A stretch of 10,431 bases of DNA from assembly GCA_023269365.1 (NCBI GenBank), contig JAHFTN010000052.1, positions 1 to 10,431 on the forward strand, in the 5' to 3' direction. The position numbers and the translations under genes were made by a program. This DNA comes from Chlamydiota bacterium. GTDB taxonomy: Bacteria; Chlamydiota; Chlamydiia; Chlamydiales; Rhabdochlamydiaceae. The notes under the pieces were generated by a model, which saw nothing but the letters and a program-made list of their open reading frames with translations, searched no databases and was not told where the DNA came from. Shown piece by piece: positions 6,836 to 10,431 of this stretch. Each line of letters opens with the position of its first letter. Position 1 is the first letter of the stretch.

Positions 6836-7014
6836 TGGACTTTAGCCATTGGGGGGCGGCAAGTTCGCAAGATAAAGCTTCCTGGCTCTATTGGCTTTAT
6901 TAATGGTCAGCTTGAATAAGCCCCCATTAATAAAAGGGCCTCGTAAGAGGCCCGTGCCAATAGAACCAGGAGGCTTTAGACGCTTTAATTGCCTCCACCA
7001 ATGGCTAAAGTCTA
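6836..7014. repeat. Family II structured repeat, copy A (179 bp)
   Basis: This is an almost complete palindrome with a two-hairpin crown. The terminal arms are TGGACTTTAGCCATTGG (6836-6852) and CCAATGGCTAAAGTCTA (6998-7014). A second stem pairs CCTGGCTCTATTGGC with GCCAATAGAACCAGG, with one mismatch. Two adjacent hairpins lie inside: TTTATTAATGG/CCATTAATAAA (6896-6906 with 6924-6934), and GGGCCTC-GTAA-GAGGCCC (6936-6953), a perfect 7-bp stem closed by a GNRA-type tetraloop. The fold is a long stem ending in a three-way junction. It is nearly identical to copy B at 7084-7260 and in the same orientation. It has no coding capacity. It starts 26 bases from the sterol reductase ATG, so it is probably in that gene's 5' region. 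Confidence 0.88.
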
Positions 7015-7083
7015 GCTTAAGAAATCAACTCCTTACAGGAATAGGGAATTGAAACTTTTTTTTCCACTAAAATAGCTTCTGAC

Positions 7084-7260
7084 TGGACTTTAGTCATTGA
7101 GGGCGGCAAGTTCGCGAGATAAAGCCTCCTGGTTCTATTGGCTTTATTAATGGTCGGTTTGAATAAGCCCCCATTAATAAAAGGGCCTCGTAAGAGGCCC
7201 GTGCCAATAGAACTAGGAGTCTTTAGCCGCAAAATTGCCTCCCCCAATGACTAAAGTCCA
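7084..7260. repeat. Family II structured repeat, copy B (177 bp)
   Basis: This is a direct copy of the element at 6836-7014. The two crown hairpins are the same: 7143-7153 with 7171-7181, and 7183-7200 with the GTAA loop. Here the perfect terminal inverted repeat reaches 23 bp if seven flanking bases on each side are counted (7077-7099 with 7245-7267); TTCTGAC and GTCAGAA are not shared with copy A. One stem pair that is C6846-G7004 in copy A is T7094-A7250 here, so both sides changed together. The right arm ends about 77 bp before the adenylate kinase ATG. Confidence 0.88.
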
Positions 7261-7300
7261 GTCAGAAAAATACAAATGGAAAAAAAACTAGGAATTGAAT

Positions 7301-7330
7301 ATGCTACTTCGGTTTGTTCTTAAATATTGA
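7301..7330 (+). other. Possible nine-codon leader ORF before adk
   Basis: ATG at 7301 is preceded by TAGGA at 7289-7293, a plausible ribosome site, and the frame encodes MLLRFVLKY before TGA at 7328-7330. The adk ATG follows seven bases after this stop and has only a weak GAG of its own, so translational coupling is conceivable. Chance occurrence is also quite possible at this length. Confidence 0.25.
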
Positions 7331-7337
7331 GACCCCC

Positions 7338-8018
7338 ATGCCAGGACCCCATAACCCCCCACTCCACGCTCTCATCTTCTTGGGTCCTCCAGGAACGGGA
7401 AAAGGCACCCAAGCAAAACTCCTCCATCAACAGTTTCATCTCCCCCATGTTTCAACAGGGGATTTATTAAGAGAACATATTCAACAAAGCTCAGAGTTGG
7501 GGAAATTAGCAAAAACGTATATGAATCAAGGACAACTCGTTCCCGATCCTCTGATTTTAAAAATGCTCTTTGAGCGCCTCTCTAAAAGCGACTGCTCAAA
7601 AGGCTATGTTCTAGATGGGTTTCCTCGTACCTTACCCCAAGCAAGAGCTCTTCAGGACTACCTTAAAGATAAAACTATCCCTCTCGTCATTAACTTGAGT
7701 CTGTCTAAGAAAAAAATTTTAGAGCGTCTGACAAAAAGAGTCGTCTGTTCACAGTGTGGAACCCCCTACCATTTACTCTATGCACCGCCTCGAGTTGCTG
7801 GCGTCTGCAATCAATGCCAAGGTCCGCTGGTCCATAGAGAAGATGACACAAAAGCTGTCATTCTCAAGCGACTGCAAGTCTATCAAGAACAAACAGAGCC
7901 TCTCATCGAATTTTACACAAGCCAGCGCTTACTCCACACCCTAGATTGCAGAGGAGATAAACAGGCCATCTTCAGAGAGATTCTAACCTTGATGACGCCC
8001 AATAACGCCGGGCAATGA
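7338..8018 (+). CDS. adk: Adenylate kinase (zinc-LID long form)
   Basis: This 226-residue cytoplasmic enzyme catalyses ATP + AMP to 2 ADP. The P-loop GPPGTGKGT is at 16-24, the AMP-binding STGDLLR at 39-45 and DGFPRT at 93-98. The LID is the long form, with four cysteines in two CxxC pairs (Cys137/140 and Cys157/160), a typical structural zinc site. The ATG at 7338 gives an N-terminus about ten residues longer than most family members (MPGPHNPPLH before the first strand). An in-frame TTG at 7314 would extend it further and is not supported. There is no strong ribosome site. The gene partners functionally with the nucleotide transporter in adenylate balance but is not in an operon with it. It ends 67 bp before the MFS gene, which has its own promoter. 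Confidence 0.96.
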   Translation: MPGPHNPPLHALIFLGPPGTGKGTQAKLLHQQFHLPHVSTGDLLREHIQQSSELGKLAKTYMNQGQLVPDPLILKMLFERLSKSDCSKGYVLDGFPRTLPQARALQDYLKDKTIPLVINLSLSKKKILERLTKRVVCSQCGTPYHLLYAPPRVAGVCNQCQGPLVHREDDTKAVILKRLQVYQEQTEPLIEFYTSQRLLHTLDCRGDKQAIFREILTLMTPNNAGQ

Positions 8019-8027
8019 AAGATACTG

Positions 8028-8057
8028 TTGCGTAAATTAGGATCAAATCTGTATAAT
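8028..8057 (+). promoter_or_regulatory. Sigma70-like promoter of the MFS transporter gene
   Basis: TTGCGT (8028-8033) and a perfect TATAAT (8052-8057) are separated by 18 bp. The expected transcript start is near 8064, giving a short leader of about 20 bases that contains AGGT before the ATG at 8086. This separates the transporter from adk transcription. Confidence 0.62.
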
Positions 8058-8085
8058 ACCCCTCTTCATTACACCAGGTCTTATT

Positions 8086-9396
8086 ATGTTCAAAACTAAA
8101 ACGCAGCATTTTCAAGAGAAGAAAAATCTTTTTTATTCTACGCATGCTTGGGTAATCTGGCTCCTCAGTGCCCTATTTATGTTTTATAAATACGCCATTG
8201 AAGTTTCTCCTAGCGTCATGACATCCACACTTATGAGCACGTTTAATATCTCCGGAACTGCTCTTGGCAACTTGGCTGCATGTTATTTTTATGCATACCT
8301 CCTTCTGCAGATTCCTGCAGGCTTGCTTCTGGATAAAGTGGGACCTCGTCGGATCACTACATTGGCAATTGCCCTTTGCGCCGTCGGAAGCATCGTCTTT
8401 GCAAAGGCAGATAGCTTGCTCATCGCAGGAATAGGGCGATTCTTAACGGGAGCGGGAGCTGCTTTTGCTGCGGTCAATTGCTTAAAACTGATCTCCAATT
8501 GGTTTGCTCCTAAACAATTTGCTTTCATGACAGGGCTTATGATGACAGTGGCAATGCTAGGTGCCGTAGGCGGACAAGCGCCGCTTGCTGCATTTATCGA
8601 AGCGATGGATTGGCGCTATGCAATGGAGTTCATCGGCATTGCAGGACTTGTCCTTGCAGCCATCTTCTGGCTCATCGTACGCGATGTCTCCCCCACGCAC
8701 CGAGCGGATAAACATATCGTCTCTCAAAGTTTATCCCTTAAGACTAGCTTGAAGCGGATCTTGAGAAATAAACAAGCCTGGTGGTTGTCTGTCTACAGCG
8801 GCTTTGCCTTTTCTCCTGTCATGATTTTCGGGGGTCTTTGGGGCGTCTCTTTCCTTTCTGAAGCCTTTCAAACCTCCTCAAATTTAGCTGCAAGAGCGGT
8901 CTCTCTCATCTTCATCGGATTTGCAGCAGGAGCTCCTCTATTCGGTTGGTTTTCCGACTGGTTGGGAAAAAGGGTCATCGTCATGTTTTGGGGAACCCTC
9001 ATCGCATTAATATCGATTACTTGTGTGATTTACCTTCCAGGCTTGAATCCCTTGTCAATGCAGATCTTGCTCTTTCTTTTTGGTTTCTCCATCAGCAGCT
9101 TTTTGCTCTGTTTCACAATGATCAGAGAGGTCAATGCGCCCATCCTTGCTGCAACAGCAATCGGATTTATGAATGCCTTTGATGCCTTATTTGGCGCTTT
9201 TTCTGATCCCCTTACGGGAAAATTTTTAGATTTTTGTTGGGACGGCACTCTTGTAAATGGAGCAAGAGCCTTTTCTGTCCTAGCGTACAAAACTGCTTTT
9301 TTAACGCTCCCGATTTATCTCGTCATCTCCTTAATTGTCTTATGCAAAGTCAAAGAGACCTACTGTAAAGCTACTATTCCTTCCCCGCTTCCTTAA
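8086..9396 (+). CDS. Major facilitator superfamily transporter
   Basis: This 436-residue inner-membrane protein has about 12 helices in two halves, with a charged central loop near residues 200-230. The MFS motif A is present after helix 2 as GLLLDKVGPRRI (79-90), and its counterpart in the second half is GWFSDWLGKR (286-295). The first helix ends YKYAIEVSPSVMT (34-46), a pattern I associate with MFS carriers of Legionella, Coxiella and chlamydiae. The substrate cannot be determined: sugars, amino acids and organic acids are all possible, and uptake from the host is the likely role. The gene has its own promoter. Its TAA shares a TTAA palindrome with the stop of the convergent dihydrouridine synthase gene. 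Confidence 0.9.
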   Translation: MFKTKTQHFQEKKNLFYSTHAWVIWLLSALFMFYKYAIEVSPSVMTSTLMSTFNISGTALGNLAACYFYAYLLLQIPAGLLLDKVGPRRITTLAIALCAVGSIVFAKADSLLIAGIGRFLTGAGAAFAAVNCLKLISNWFAPKQFAFMTGLMMTVAMLGAVGGQAPLAAFIEAMDWRYAMEFIGIAGLVLAAIFWLIVRDVSPTHRADKHIVSQSLSLKTSLKRILRNKQAWWLSVYSGFAFSPVMIFGGLWGVSFLSEAFQTSSNLAARAVSLIFIGFAAGAPLFGWFSDWLGKRVIVMFWGTLIALISITCVIYLPGLNPLSMQILLFLFGFSISSFLLCFTMIREVNAPILAATAIGFMNAFDALFGAFSDPLTGKFLDFCWDGTLVNGARAFSVLAYKTAFLTLPIYLVISLIVLCKVKETYCKATIPSPLP

Positions 9397-10431
9397 AATC
9401 CCTCTTTCAGGAGAGGGATTGCAAAATCTAAAAAGGCTGCGCTGTGGGACGCTGTAAAGGTGAGCATACTCTGCCTTCGCTCCATCAAAGCCGGATTGCC
9501 TTTGAATAAAAAACTCATTAACTGTTTCATTTTGTTAATTTTCAATCGTTCTGTTGCCTCTAGAGGAATTTGTGCAAGATAGGCAGAAAGATACTCGCGC
9601 ATCTCCTCCCAAGAGGGTCGATAAAGCTGCCCTGCAAAGTGGGCTTTAATCTCACGAAAAATGAAAGGGTTGGTAATACTGCCTCTGCCGATCATCAAAG
9701 CATCGCAATACGTCTGCTTGAGCATACGCACGGCGTCTTCTACAGAAAGAATATCTCCATTTCCCACGACGGGAATGCGCAGCTTGGCCTTTGCCTTAGC
9801 AATCAACTCCCAGCGAGCAGCGGGCCCGTAACCCTCGACTTTTGTCCTAGGGTGAAGCGTAATGTAGCACGCCCCACTCTCCTGTGCAGCAAGCAGGTTT
9901 TCTTCAAAAAGGGAGGTGTCTTCATAACCAGAGCGCATCTTGATGGTGACAGGGATCGAGACTGCCTGACTTAAAGCATGCGCTACCTCATACAAGAGGT
10001 CGGGGTCTTTGAGCAGGCTAGACCCAGCGCCTCTTCCCGTCACAGTATTAGAGGGGCATCCACAGTTCAAATCGATGCGTCTAGCTCCTCTTTTCTGCAT
10101 CTGTTGTGCCATGGCTGCCATCAGTTTTGCATCAGAGCCCATCAACTGCACAGCAAGAGGAAGGGGATCTATTTCAGTCGCATCATACACCTTTGCAAGG
10201 CTCTCCACATGAGCATTACTCGGTACGCGGATGAAATCAGTTACGGCCTCATCAAATCCCCCAACAGACGCCATCGCTTTGCGAAAACAGCGATCCCCAA
10301 CCCCTTCCATGGGAGCTAATAACAAAAACGGACAGCCCTGTGCATTTTTAGGAAGCAGATTTATCCTAAAAACGGCAGTTGAAAGCGGTAAATTGACGCA
10401 ATCTTTTGAGCCTGAATCGATTCCGATAGAG
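9393..10431 (-). CDS. dus: tRNA-dihydrouridine synthase, DusC-like (5' end outside window)
   Basis: This FMN-dependent enzyme reduces uridine to dihydrouridine in the tRNA D-loop. Counting from a TTG at 10325: LLAPMEGVGDRCFR (2-15) is the flavin-binding first strand, and DLNCGCPSNTVTGRGAG (85-101) holds the catalytic Cys90. The barrel continues with IKMRSG (128-133), HPRTKVEGY (158-166), VVGNGD (186-191) and MIGRGS (211-216), followed by the helical tRNA-binding domain. The CGCPS and PMEGV forms are closest to DusC, which modifies U16; this is from remembered patterns. The frame stays open upstream of 10325 to the window edge with no ATG, GTG or TTG, so the true start is either that TTG or, more likely, beyond the window. 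About 35 extra residues ending NLLPKNAQGCPFL precede the fold. The stop overlaps that of the MFS gene. Confidence 0.92.
   Translation of the reverse strand, partial: SIGIDSGSKDCVNLPLSTAVFRINLLPKNAQGCPFLLLAPMEGVGDRCFRKAMASVGGFDEAVTDFIRVPSNAHVESLAKVYDATEIDPLPLAVQLMGSDAKLMAAMAQQMQKRGARRIDLNCGCPSNTVTGRGAGSSLLKDPDLLYEVAHALSQAVSIPVTIKMRSGYEDTSLFEENLLAAQESGACYITLHPRTKVEGYGPAARWELIAKAKAKLRIPVVGNGDILSVEDAVRMLKQTYCDALMIGRGSITNPFIFREIKAHFAGQLYRPSWEEMREYLSAYLAQIPLEATERLKINKMKQLMSFLFKGNPALMERRQSMLTFTASHSAAFLDFAIPLLKEGF

Larger units (their letters stand above)
6811..7337. other. Divergent intergenic region filled by two structured repeats
   Basis: The 527-bp gap between the sterol reductase (minus) and adenylate kinase (plus) genes consists mostly of two direct copies of a repeat (6836-7014 and 7084-7260). 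They are separated by a 69-bp unique spacer that includes a run of eight T. Only 25 bp of unique sequence remain on the sterol reductase side and about 77 bp on the adk side. Promoters for both genes must lie in these remnants or in the repeats. A weak ATGACT (7247-7252) with TACAAA (7271-7276) is possible for adk. The frames open across the repeats look non-coding. Confidence 0.7.

Noticed and set aside
6811..6870. Longer N-terminus of the sterol reductase from a TTG at 6870
   Set aside because: The added residues are largely encoded by the repeat arm. The ATG at 6810 has a good AAAGGGGG ribosome site, and homologues begin close to it.
7017..7247. Minus-strand open frame of 76 codons across the second family II repeat
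   Set aside because: It lies almost entirely within the palindromic repeat, has no ribosome site and shows no protein-like pattern; the sequence is explained by stem structure.
6836..7260. CRISPR array
   Set aside because: There are only two repeats, each about 178 bp and internally palindromic, with one spacer and no cas genes.
7314..7337. TTG start for adenylate kinase
   Set aside because: It has no ribosome site and would extend an N-terminus that is already longer than usual.
9570..9974. Long plus-strand open frame opposite the dihydrouridine synthase gene
   Set aside because: It is antisense to a well-conserved enzyme, has no recognisable motifs and is a shadow of the real frame.

Overview
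The window looks like a piece of the chromosome of an intracellular bacterium, most likely an environmental chlamydia of the Parachlamydiales/Waddlia type. The evidence is an NTT-family nucleotide transporter of the ATP/ADP translocase type, a eukaryote-like sterol delta-7 reductase, short intergenic gaps, genes on both strands and moderate GC. This is inference from gene content; no rRNA or species marker is present. A Legionella- or Coxiella-like host is less likely but not excluded.

Layout from left to right. At 2-103 there may be the tail of a plus-strand gene. A minus-strand pair follows (2525 down to 208): an NAD-dependent epimerase/dehydratase and, overlapping it by ATGA, a polytopic membrane protein that combines SPW-type segments with a VKOR-like CxxC core. 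After a 166-bp palindromic repeat comes a plus-strand pair, also joined by an ATGA overlap: a small proline-rich secreted protein and a beta-carbonic anhydrase with a signal peptide. The carbonic anhydrase converges on, and overlaps by 24 bp, the NTT nucleotide transporter (minus). A second, inverted copy of the same repeat lies beyond it. Next is the sterol reductase (minus), very like plant DWF5.

A 527-bp divergent gap holds two direct copies of a different, highly structured repeat of about 178 bp. Then come adenylate kinase (plus), an MFS transporter with a good sigma70-like promoter (plus), and a DusC-like tRNA-dihydrouridine synthase (minus). The last runs off the right edge and shares a TTAA stop palindrome with the MFS gene.

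Functionally the window mixes host-interaction metabolism (nucleotide import, sterol modification, MFS uptake, periplasmic CO2/bicarbonate and thiol chemistry) with housekeeping (adk, dus). The two repeat families are the most striking unexplained structure. Each has two copies in 10 kb, no coding capacity and nested inverted repeats. Paired sequence changes between the copies preserve the stems, so the palindromic fold itself seems to be under constraint. No single operon-like novel enzymatic system is evident.
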